A stretch of DNA of 64,000 nt from assembly GCF_900182565.1 (NCBI RefSeq), contig NZ_FXTI01000007.1, forward strand, positions 62,001 through 126,000, read 5' to 3'. Origin of the DNA: Melghirimyces algeriensis. GTDB taxonomy: Bacteria; Bacillota; Bacilli; Thermoactinomycetales; DSM-45169. Positions 50,254-57,715 of the stretch are shown here, one piece after another. The position numbers and the translations under genes were made by a program. Below the pieces are notes generated by a model that ran no database searches, had not been told where the DNA came from, and saw only the letters and a list, made by a program, of their open reading frames with translations. The stretch's first letter is position 1. The number at the start of each line of letters is the position of its first letter.

Positions 50254-50821
50254 TTACATCCCTTGCTGTTTGGCGTTTACTGTTTCACGCAATCCTTCCT
50301 CTAGCTCAGTTACTGGCAGGGAGCCGATATATTTTTCATATTTCTTTGTATCCAATACAAACCGGTGATTGTAAAGATAATACAATTCCACCATCTCACG
50401 CATATCAATATAAAACCACCCCATCCCCCGCAACATCCATTTGGAAAGTGAACGGGCAGAGAGCGATTTGTTCATCACTTGTTGCAGCTTTTCTACGATC
50501 TGATTTCTAGTATATGTTAAAAGCAGTAAATATTTTCTTCTGCTCAACGCCATGTATCCCCACTGTGGTGATGGCCGGGAAGATGATTTTTCGTTCCTGT
50601 AGCCAGCGAAGGACCCAGTGGATCAAGGGTAAGACATGATCCTTTTTCATTGCTCGTAGTAACAATGCTTTGGTCCAATAGCCGATACTACTGTAACGTG
50701 AAAGGATGATACCGTATTCCTCCCGGATGGTTTCCTCGATCTTGTCAGCTCTCTCCCGGAGAAGCTTCCCTCTCGATTCATCGGGGATATCATTCGGCAC
50801 CCCGCCGAAGAAGCAATCCAT
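50254..50821 (-). pseudogene. Possible Tn3-family transposase remnant (two frames)
   Basis: Two overlapping minus-strand frames (50507-50821 and 50254-50553) join at about 50530 by one frame change. The first reads LLIRA-like helices and then WLQERKIIFPAITTV, which resembles the N-terminal DUF4158 region of Tn3-type transposases (hydrophobic RxIVxPxxxTxE motif). The second continues helical with YYLYNHRFVLDTKKYEKY, which I do not recognise. No start with a good ribosome site. Low certainty. Confidence 0.35.
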
Positions 50822-51048
50822 ACGTATAAGGTGGAAGGATTATTATGTCAGCTCGATATTTACAATAAAATGAAGAAATAATAAAAACAGGACTGTTGAA
50901 AACGATTTTTTGATGAATGCAAGTCGGCAATTGATTTTTGGTAATTTTCCCAAATATGCTATATTTTCTTCAAGAGAAAAGGAAAGGGGCATATAGAGAT
51001 GAAAATAACACAAAACGATCATTTGCTTGATCAAGGCACATTCAAGGG

Positions 51049-51759
51049 TTGATTGAGGCGTATGGAACGGAAGATTGGAGATGTAAAAGTTTTATTCATT
51101 TCCAAGAAAACATCCTTGATGAAAGCTCGCCATTTCCCTGCTACTTCGCCGTAGAAGCCGAGAAAAAAGGATTAGCAAGATACATATTTATTGACTCTCC
51201 ATATGACAAGAACGAATTGAATCGGCTAAGGGATGGTTTATATGAGTATATCCAGGTTTATCAGAAAATAGGGAAGAGAACGACATTCATTACCTTTTTC
51301 AAGCCATCTAGCAATAATCTCCAAGCTGAGGACTACAAACGTCAATTCTGGCACGTACTTCAGTATTTAGCTAATCATGACCCCGATCCTTGGCCGTCCG
51401 ATATCCCCCATAACCCGGAAGACCCTAAGTGGGAATTTTGTTTTGCAGGGGAACCCATTTTTGTAGTAGCACGAGCTCCTTTTTATTCAGCAAGAAAAAG
51501 CAGATACACACCATATGCCTTAGAAATTACAATGCAGCCTCGTGGTACGCTTGATGATATCACTGGTGATACAAAAAAAGGGAAGCAAGTAAGAAAAACT
51601 ATTCGGGAGCGGTTGAAGCAGTATGATCTGATTCCCCCGCATCCGGATATCGGGGATTACGGGACGGAACAGACAAGGGAGTGGATGCAGTACATTCTGC
51701 CTGATACCAATGAAGAAAGTGTTGTTCGGTGTCCTTTCACTAAAAAGGGGAGAGATTAA
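51049..51759 (+). CDS. YqcI/YcgG family protein, N-terminus possibly frameshifted
   Basis: 236 residues from TTG 51049, which lacks a usable ribosome site. Family features: FPCYFAVEAEKKG, FPxxFG-like middle segments, DPKWEFCFAGEPIFVV, and RSRYTP-like motif KSRYTPYALEITMQPR. The family includes heme-dependent N-hydroxylases (GntA-like), but most members are uncharacterised. A good ATG at 51000 with AGGAAAGGGG upstream opens a 16-codon frame that ends in the GGG TTGA at 51046-51050; adding one G there would fuse it to this gene. So either one base was lost or there is a sequence error. It overlaps the LysE-type gene by one base. Confidence 0.7.
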   Translation: MIEAYGTEDWRCKSFIHFQENILDESSPFPCYFAVEAEKKGLARYIFIDSPYDKNELNRLRDGLYEYIQVYQKIGKRTTFITFFKPSSNNLQAEDYKRQFWHVLQYLANHDPDPWPSDIPHNPEDPKWEFCFAGEPIFVVARAPFYSARKSRYTPYALEITMQPRGTLDDITGDTKKGKQVRKTIRERLKQYDLIPPHPDIGDYGTEQTREWMQYILPDTNEESVVRCPFTKKGRD

Positions 51760-52397
51760 TGGGTACCTTCTTGAGCTTTGTTTTACTCGGTTTGTCTCTA
51801 TCCGTGCCTATTGGAGCCATAACGATTGAGATGATCAAGAGAGGTATGAAGCATGGCTTTACCCATTCTTGGTTAGTGGGTATTGGTGGAATGTCGGCTG
51901 ATGTGGTTTTAATGTTTTTAATCTATTTTGGAGTGGCATCGGTTTTAACCTATCCATTGGCTAAGCTGATTCTATGGGTCGCCGGCTTCTTTGTTCTCCT
52001 ATACCTAGGTTACGAGAGTATTAAAGAAGCATTTAAGGATGTGGATGTTGCTGTTCAAAGTAAATTAGATTCTAAAACATCCAAGGCATTCTTTTCAGGG
52101 TTCCTCATTGCCATATCCAATCCGCAAAATATCATATTCTGGATCGGGATATACGGATCGGTGCTGGCTTCAACTGTAGAGTCAGTTGGGGAAGGTAATG
52201 CTTTGTTGTATAGTAGCGCGATTTTTATTGGAATCATTGTATGGGATTTGTTTGTTTCTATCTCTGTTCATTACGGTCGCAAATTTATAAACCAGAAGTA
52301 TATGAAATGGGTTTCGGTATCCGCTGGCTTTGCCCTTATCGGGTTTGGAGCCTTCTTTGGATTTCGAGCGATAGAAAGTGTAATTCACATGTTGTGA
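51759..52397 (+). CDS. LysE/RhtB-family exporter
   Basis: 212 residues, six membrane segments. The N-terminal LGLSLSVPIGAITIEMIKRG is the LysE signature (P-G/P-I-G loop), and the central FFSGFLIAISNPQNIIFW has the conserved N-P. Family members export amino acids such as lysine or homoserine and their derivatives. ATG 51759 overlaps the TAA of the YqcI/YcgG gene, so the two are coupled; the exporter may remove a product of that enzyme, which is inference. Confidence 0.85.
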   Translation: MGTFLSFVLLGLSLSVPIGAITIEMIKRGMKHGFTHSWLVGIGGMSADVVLMFLIYFGVASVLTYPLAKLILWVAGFFVLLYLGYESIKEAFKDVDVAVQSKLDSKTSKAFFSGFLIAISNPQNIIFWIGIYGSVLASTVESVGEGNALLYSSAIFIGIIVWDLFVSISVHYGRKFINQKYMKWVSVSAGFALIGFGAFFGFRAIESVIHML

Positions 52398-52631
52398 AGC
52401 AATGGGGTTTTTGCTAGGTTTTGGGGATGCGACGGTAATCCGGCCACCAGGCACCATCTTTTTAAGTATATCCCTACTCTAACTTTCCGCTTAGCGTAGG
52501 ATTTTCTCAAATTGCTGGCGGAACCCCTTTTGAAGTAAATCCTTTGCTCCCCCAAACCCTCTTCTTTATATTGTGTCTATATCCATGTTATGTGATAATG
52601 AATTTATAAATACATAAAAGGATGGGGCATA

Positions 52632-53519
52632 ATGTATCGAAAATTTCATTACTTGATTCCTTTTTTGGTCATTGCACTGGTTTTGGGTGGATGCCAACAA
52701 TCGGACCCGCAAGCAAAAGAGGATACTGAAAAGTCGACCAAAGCTGAAAAATTATCTGTGACGGAAGTCATCCAAAAAAACCAAAAAGCACTTCAGGAAA
52801 ACAAAGGAAGCAGTTATACCACGGAGGGCACACAGGATTTTATCATTGAGGCCAATGGTTCCAGCCAAAAGATATCCCAAACCGTGAAAATGGACATTAA
52901 AATGACCAATGACCCTGCTTCCGTTCATACCAAGGGAGCCATTCAAGGAAACGGTCAGACCATCGACATGGAAATGTATCAGGTCGGGGATGAAATCTAC
53001 CAAAAAGCACCCAATAATCAATGGCTGAAAAGCAAAGGGGCTAATCTGCAAGTTCCCAAAAACCAGATGCAGAAACCAAATCAGACACTGAAACAGCTGA
53101 TTGATCTGATTTCCGGAGACAAAAATGAAAAATTCGACTTTCTCTCCATGAAAGAAACAGAAGATGAATATCTCTTGACACTGGATATCGGTGATCCACA
53201 GAGTGGAAAAATTCATCAGGAGTTTATGAAACAGTTCAAGGCAGAAATGATGCCAGGTTTGAAGCAGAGTGGCCTTCCCGTTCAAGAAGACCGTATCAAA
53301 TTTACAAAAGTGGAACAATTGATCCATATTGATAAAAAATCGTTTGAAAACTCCAAGACTGAGCAAACGGTCATTCTGGAGATTCCTGTATCTCAAGGTG
53401 ACCAATCCAGTACGATTAAGGTGGAACAAGCCATGACAATGAAGCGCAACGGCGAGTTTAATGGAACCATTGAAGTACCCCAAGAAATTAAAGACCAGGC
53501 AAAAGAATTCACACCTTGA
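52632..53519 (+). CDS. DUF6612-like lipoprotein
   Basis: 295 residues. Signal with lipobox LVLGGCQQ (Cys about residue 21), then a Lys/Glu-rich linker and a domain of antiparallel strands (ANGSSQKISQTVKMDIKM, GQTIDMEMYQVGDEIYQKA), typical of LppX/LolA-like and DUF6612 lipoproteins of Bacillales that may bind lipid or hydrophobic ligands at the outer face of the membrane. The last codons (CCT TGA) use the TTGA terminus of the adjacent IS200/IS605 remnant; restoring a TTAC target would give CCG TAA. ATG 52632 has AAAGGATGGGG upstream. Stand-alone gene. Confidence 0.75.
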   Translation: MYRKFHYLIPFLVIALVLGGCQQSDPQAKEDTEKSTKAEKLSVTEVIQKNQKALQENKGSSYTTEGTQDFIIEANGSSQKISQTVKMDIKMTNDPASVHTKGAIQGNGQTIDMEMYQVGDEIYQKAPNNQWLKSKGANLQVPKNQMQKPNQTLKQLIDLISGDKNEKFDFLSMKETEDEYLLTLDIGDPQSGKIHQEFMKQFKAEMMPGLKQSGLPVQEDRIKFTKVEQLIHIDKKSFENSKTEQTVILEIPVSQGDQSSTIKVEQAMTMKRNGEFNGTIEVPQEIKDQAKEFTP

Positions 53520-53872
53520 CACTCCACACAGCTGAAGCCGTGGGATTCTTGGGAACTCCCGTCAATTGACAGGATATTGACCAAGCTCAACCCGCCAGTC
53601 CAGCGGTGAAAAGCCTCATACCTTCTTGCAAGATATTGATGGATGCATTGATGTCTCTGTCATGGTGAGTTTGACACTCCGGTCATGTCCACTCTCTTAG
53701 ATTGAGGTTCTTTACCTCTTTATGGCGATGCCCACAGTTGGAGCATAGTTGGCTAGATGGAAAGGTTTTACCTACTTTAACAATGGTTCTACCGTACCAT
53801 TTAGCCTTATATTTCAACATGGCTACAAATTCAGACCAAGAAGCATCGGTGTGGGTTTTCCCGCTCGCATTC
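53516..53872 (-). pseudogene. TnpB remnant with IS200/IS605 right end
   Basis: On the minus strand from about 53872 the frame reads THTDASWSEFVAMLKYKAKW, PSSQLCSNCGHRH, REWT, a TGA at 53685-53683, then PECQTHHDRDINASINILQE and a final stop at 53587. This is the C-terminal end of TnpB: zinc ribbon and the RuvC III Asp in DRDINA. The internal TGA replaces the third zinc Cys. The 5' two thirds are missing. After the stop come about 70 bases with a CCCACGGCTTCAGCTGTGTGG hairpin and GTCAA, the right end, which supplies the stop codon of the DUF6612 lipoprotein. Confidence 0.85.
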
Positions 53873-53879
53873 TATAATT

Positions 53880-53916
53880 TAAAAACCGGCCTTCATCCAA
53901 AGAAGGTCGGTTTTCT
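53880..53916. terminator. Terminator between the lipoprotein/TnpB remnant and the NADAR gene
   Basis: AAAACCGGCCTTC pairs with GAAGGTCGGTTTT around a 7-base loop, followed on the plus strand by CTTTTAT. It probably ended the lipoprotein transcript before the IS insertion or serves both strands. Confidence 0.75.
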
Positions 53917-53942
53917 TTTATAATGGTCTCACATCAACAAGA

Positions 53943-54389
53943 TCAACTTCTTTGCAAGAGCTCTCTTACCTCCATCAAAATCTCACCCAGTCTGTTTTTT
54001 CCCATCCCATCTTTCCCGTCTCCCCAGTAGTGGTCCTTGTCCGTATGTTCCACCAAAACTGCCCTTTCCGTTTTCAAGAGGGCGTTTTTTAAATCAGGAT
54101 GCTGGGTAAACGTCGCATAGACAGCTTCCTTCATCACCTCATCCTTAACCGCTTCCCAATCCTCTCTTAATGGAAGCTTGCGACTCCTTCCAATCCGTGC
54201 GGCATTCATGGGGGAGGACTCCCTCCGAATTTTCTCCTCCCACTCGGTCCCGGCAAATTTCTGTGCCTGAAAATAATGTTCCGAAGTGGGCCAGACCTTT
54301 CCCTTTCGTTTAATCGGATAGGGAGCAAAATTGGAAAAGAATCCGTATTGATCCTTTACTCTGTAAAATCGAATAATGTTTGATGACAA
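53943..54389 (-). CDS. NADAR-family (YbiA-like) N-glycosidase
   Basis: 148 residues from TTG 54389 (GGGAGGGG upstream). GFFSNFAPYPIKRKGKVWPT, SEHYFQAQKF, and YWGDGKDGMGKNRLGEILM are the conserved blocks of the NADAR/YbiA fold. Members split N-glycosidic bonds of early riboflavin intermediates or remove ADP-ribose from DNA or protein. The gene follows rnz by 18 bases on the same strand, likely one transcript. Its specific target is not evident. Confidence 0.88.
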   Translation of the reverse strand: MSSNIIRFYRVKDQYGFFSNFAPYPIKRKGKVWPTSEHYFQAQKFAGTEWEEKIRRESSPMNAARIGRSRKLPLREDWEAVKDEVMKEAVYATFTQHPDLKNALLKTERAVLVEHTDKDHYWGDGKDGMGKNRLGEILMEVRELLQRS

Positions 54390-54407
54390 ACCGGGTCCCC
54401 TCCCAAT

Positions 54408-55340
54408 TCACTTTACAATTCTCTTCTCTATACGGATGGCAAAGCCGTCCCTGGCAACCTCTGTATCGGAAAATACAGCCTGAGCCTCTTCAGCCAAGCG
54501 CTTTCCCTCGTCCAATGAATAGCGGGGACTGATATGGGTCACGACCAAACGTCTCACCCCAGCAGCCAAGGCAAGTTCCGCAGCTTGAACAGAGGTGGAA
54601 TGGAAATAGTTCCAGGCCAACGCTTCTTGATCGGCCGCGTATGTGGCTTCATGTATAAGAAGATCCACTCCATGAGCCAGTTCTTTCGCTGCCGGAGTGG
54701 GACGCGTATCTCCCAGAATGGCCAAATGTCTTCCTGAGCGTGATGGTCCCAGATACTTTCGACCATCAATCATTCGACCATCAGGAAGAGAAACCTTCTT
54801 TCCTTCCTTAATCTGTTGAACGTGCGGACCTGGCGGAACCCTTTCCCGTCTTAACCGCTCTGCATCCAACGCACCTGGCCCATCCGGCTCTTTGATCCGG
54901 TAACCGTAGGAAGGGATTCCGTGTTCCAGACGGGCGACTTGAACCCGGATTCCCTCGCACTCCAGATGGTCCCCATCACACACTTCTACAATGTGCAAGG
55001 GATAGCGCAGATGGGTCCCACTTACCTCCAATGAAGATTGGATAAATTTTTCCAATCCTTCGGGTCCGTACAAAGTAAGCGGTCTCTTTGCGTCCTGAAA
55101 GGAACGGCTCCCCAATAGACCTGGAAGGCCAAAAATATGATCACCATGAAGATGAGTGATCCAGATCCGACTGATTCGGGATAGACGGACGGATGAATGA
55201 AGAATCCGATGTTGTGTGGCCTCTCCGCAATCAAACAACCAAGTATCTCCTCCTGACTCTGTCCAACGCAGGGCAATGGAGGAAACATTTCGATCCTTGG
55301 ACGGAACCCCGGCTCCTGTCCCCAAAAAAACAACTTCCAT
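54408..55340 (-). CDS. rnz: Ribonuclease Z
   Basis: 310 residues, full length. Metal-binding ITHLHGDHIFGLPGLLGSR, ILGDTRP, LIHEATYA and the last His in VVTHISPRYS give the complete metallo-beta-lactamase set of tRNase Z; the flexible arm region is present (about 150-200). It cuts the 3' trailer of CCA-less tRNA precursors. Transcribed with the NADAR gene; 46 bases from the bioC end. Confidence 0.93.
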   Translation of the reverse strand: MEVVFLGTGAGVPSKDRNVSSIALRWTESGGDTWLFDCGEATQHRILHSSVRLSRISRIWITHLHGDHIFGLPGLLGSRSFQDAKRPLTLYGPEGLEKFIQSSLEVSGTHLRYPLHIVEVCDGDHLECEGIRVQVARLEHGIPSYGYRIKEPDGPGALDAERLRRERVPPGPHVQQIKEGKKVSLPDGRMIDGRKYLGPSRSGRHLAILGDTRPTPAAKELAHGVDLLIHEATYAADQEALAWNYFHSTSVQAAELALAAGVRRLVVTHISPRYSLDEGKRLAEEAQAVFSDTEVARDGFAIRIEKRIVK

Positions 55341-55386
55341 CTTTTCTCCCTCTATTCTATCGATCCATTTGTATTCGTCCGTAGGT

Positions 55387-56223
55387 TCATTTCAACAGGA
55401 ACAAACGTTCGTCTCTTTTCCAGCCATACAATTGAATCAGCTGATAAGTCGCATAAACACCCCCATCAACATTTCGAAAGGCTCGCTTGTACCGATGGAT
55501 GATCTCTTCCATTATGTGACTGCTCTGAAAAAGAGAGATGGGTTGATCATCCCCCCGAATCGCAACCACTCCCATTGCACGAATGGAATCCAATAATTCC
55601 CGTACACAGGAATAGCCAATCCGATGCCAACACTGAAGAGAAGCGAGATTACAAATTCCAACGTTTCTGTATATCTTTTCCCACTCCTCCATTGTGCGAA
55701 GGGTTTTTACTTTTTGACCATGTGCGATCCCAACCGCTTGTGTAATATGTTGATACACCCAGTCCAGTTCTTTCAGGGTATCCGGACCAAAAGCAGAGCA
55801 CACCATAAAGCCTCCGGGTTTTAATCCATTCACCAGTTGCCGCAAGGTGGACTCAGCATGATGAAACCAATGGATAACAGCATTCCCCGCAATTAAATCG
55901 TACCGCTCCCAGTCCACAGAATGGATTTCAATATCTTCCATTTGGAATCTTACATGCGAATCCACACGTCCCTGAGCCAGTTTGATCATACCCTTTGCGA
56001 AGTCGATTGCGGTTACACAAGCATGGGGAAACCGTTCCACTAGCAATTGAGTCAAATATCCGGTCCCACAACCCACTTCAAGAATCTCCTTTGCTTCCAC
56101 TCCATGTTCATCCAGTGTTTCGATGATCCGGTGTGCCATTCGCTTTTGAACCACAGCATGCCCATCATATTCCTGTGCATACCGACTAAATTGAGAAGCA
56201 ATTCTGTTTTTCTCAGGCTTCAC
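55387..56223 (-). CDS. bioC: Malonyl-ACP O-methyltransferase
   Basis: 278 residues from GTG 56223 (AGGGAG 9 bases upstream); the frame to 56334 has no site. RIASQFSRYAQEYDGHAVVQ at the start, EILEVGCGTGYLTQLL for SAM and LIAGNAVIHWFHHAEST are typical of BioC. It methylates malonyl-ACP so that fatty acid synthesis can build pimeloyl-ACP. It lies downstream of bioB on the same strand with a 265-base gap in which I see no convincing gene. No bioA, bioD, bioF or bioH is in the window. Confidence 0.88.
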   Translation of the reverse strand: MKPEKNRIASQFSRYAQEYDGHAVVQKRMAHRIIETLDEHGVEAKEILEVGCGTGYLTQLLVERFPHACVTAIDFAKGMIKLAQGRVDSHVRFQMEDIEIHSVDWERYDLIAGNAVIHWFHHAESTLRQLVNGLKPGGFMVCSAFGPDTLKELDWVYQHITQAVGIAHGQKVKTLRTMEEWEKIYRNVGICNLASLQCWHRIGYSCVRELLDSIRAMGVVAIRGDDQPISLFQSSHIMEEIIHRYKRAFRNVDGGVYATYQLIQLYGWKRDERLFLLK

Positions 56224-56488
56224 CTTCCACCGCTCCCTAACAAAAAATATTGAGCTGTGCATCAAACATCTCTTCCATATACAAAGGCAGGGAATACGCC
56301 TGTGGATCTTCAACGTACAGATTCCCCCAAGCACCCTGCCCTCTTCACCTGCACTGGATCATTCAGGCAACGTGATTCGCTTTCTTCCCAAATAGATCAA
56401 CCTCACAGGTGAACACAACGTGTAACCGAAGGTGATTGCGTTTGGATGTGTTTGACTCCCAGTTCCACCCAGTTTTTCCGTCGCAAAG
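56224..56488 (-). other. Gap between bioB and bioC
   Basis: Two short minus-strand frames (30 and 15 codons, from 56496 and about 56410) occur but neither has a good ribosome site and context. A GGCAGGGAATACGCCTG-type palindrome near 56287-56345 (GGCAGGG / CCCTGCC) could be a hairpin in the bioB-bioC message. Confidence 0.35.
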
Positions 56489-57487
56489 TCAACATTCTTC
56501 TCCTTCAATCTCAAACCCCATATCCCGGATCATTTGATGATCTTCTTTCACCAACTGCCCCTCTGTCGTTAAGTAATCCCCCACAAAAATAGCATTCGCC
56601 GGATAGAGAGCCAAGGGTTGAACGGTGCGCAGCTGAACCTCTCTTCCTCCAGATATCCGAATTTCTTTGTCAGGACACAGGAAGCGAAAAAGACACAGTA
56701 TTTTCAAACATCGTCCAGGGTCCAGTTCATCCATATTCTCCAATGGTGTCCCCGGAATGGCATGCAGAAAATTGACTGGAATGGAATCAACGTCTAAAGA
56801 TCGTAATTCATAAGCGAGTTCCACAATCTGCTCATTCGTCTCTCCCATTCCGACAATACAACCTGAACAAGGAGAGATCCCTGACTGTTTTACTTTCGTA
56901 ACGGTTTGAACACGATCGTCATACGTATGTGTCGTCGTGATGGCTTCATGGTGTTCACGACTCGTATTCAAATTATGGTTATAACGGTCTACACCCGCTT
57001 CTTTCAGCCGTTTTGCCTGTTCATCCGTCAACAGACCCAAACAGGCACAAATCTTGAGATCTGTCTCTGCCTTGATCTCCTGAACGGCTTCACAAACCGA
57101 ATCCAACTCCCGCTTTCCAGGACCTCTTCCACTGGCCACAATACAATAGGTTCCCGCCTTCCGCTTAATCGCTTCCCTTGCTCCTTCAACCAGCACCTCT
57201 TTTTTTAGAAAGGAGTACTTTTCAACCGGGGCATTCGAAACGATGGATTGGGAGCAATAGCCACAATCTTCAGGACAGAGACCGCTTTTGGCATTAAAGA
57301 TCATATTCAGCTTTACTTTTTTTCCAAAATAGTGTTGCCGTACCCGATAAGCTGCGTGAAGCAATAAAAGCAATTCATCATCTTTGGACTCCAGTACACG
57401 TAAAGCCTCGTCCTTGTCAATCCACCCTCCCTCCAAGGCTTTTTCCGCCCATTTTTCCCATGGATTATTCACTAATAAATCAGACAT
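56489..57487 (-). CDS. bioB: Biotin synthase
   Basis: 332 residues, full length. Radical-SAM cluster CPEDCGYCSQS, IVASGRGP, NLNTSREHHEAITTTHTYDDR and GCIVGMGETNEQ are family signatures, and ISGGREVQLRTVQPLALYPA holds the conserved Arg. It inserts sulfur into dethiobiotin. ATG 57487 follows GGAGGAG. A BirA-type operator lies upstream. Likely co-transcribed with bioC. Confidence 0.95.
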   Translation of the reverse strand: MSDLLVNNPWEKWAEKALEGGWIDKDEALRVLESKDDELLLLLHAAYRVRQHYFGKKVKLNMIFNAKSGLCPEDCGYCSQSIVSNAPVEKYSFLKKEVLVEGAREAIKRKAGTYCIVASGRGPGKRELDSVCEAVQEIKAETDLKICACLGLLTDEQAKRLKEAGVDRYNHNLNTSREHHEAITTTHTYDDRVQTVTKVKQSGISPCSGCIVGMGETNEQIVELAYELRSLDVDSIPVNFLHAIPGTPLENMDELDPGRCLKILCLFRFLCPDKEIRISGGREVQLRTVQPLALYPANAIFVGDYLTTEGQLVKEDHQMIRDMGFEIEGEEC

Positions 57488-57547
57488 ATTATCTCCTCCA
57501 TCCTAACATAAAATCATCCGCAGAATCGTCGAACAACCATTCAAATA

Positions 57548-57576
57548 TGTAAACCAAAGTAATATAATAGGTTTAC
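57548..57576. promoter_or_regulatory. BirA operator before bioB
   Basis: TGTAAACC, 14 bases, GGTTTACA: a perfect inverted repeat with the spacing used by biotin-repressor sites, overlapping a TATTAT/TATATT-rich promoter on the minus strand. A further GTAAACC at 57599-57605 may be a stray half-site. Confidence 0.85.
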
Positions 57577-57616
57577 AATCGCGGCATGAGTATATCATGT
57601 AAACCATAAACCGTCA

Positions 57617-57641
57617 AAAAAAAACGCCCTTGCAGGGGCGT
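57617..57641 (-). terminator. Terminator of the RodZ-like gene
   Basis: On the minus strand ACGCCC pairs with GGGCGT around a 6-base loop and nine T follow. Confidence 0.85.
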
Positions 57642-57715
57642 GAGAAAGACTGCTGAATAAAGACTTTAAACTTCCAATGAGTTGGAAAGCTCATACCCTT
57701 GCAGGGACGTCATTT

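Noticed and set aside
50843..51034. 63-codon minus-strand frame upstream of the Tn3-like remnant
   Set aside because: Overlaps the promoter and ribosome site of the YqcI/YcgG gene and has no ribosome site of its own.
52752..53522. 256-codon minus-strand frame opposite the lipoprotein gene
   Set aside because: Shadow of the plus-strand gene, which has a lipobox, a ribosome site and a normal composition; the shadow is Phe/His/Leu rich without motifs.
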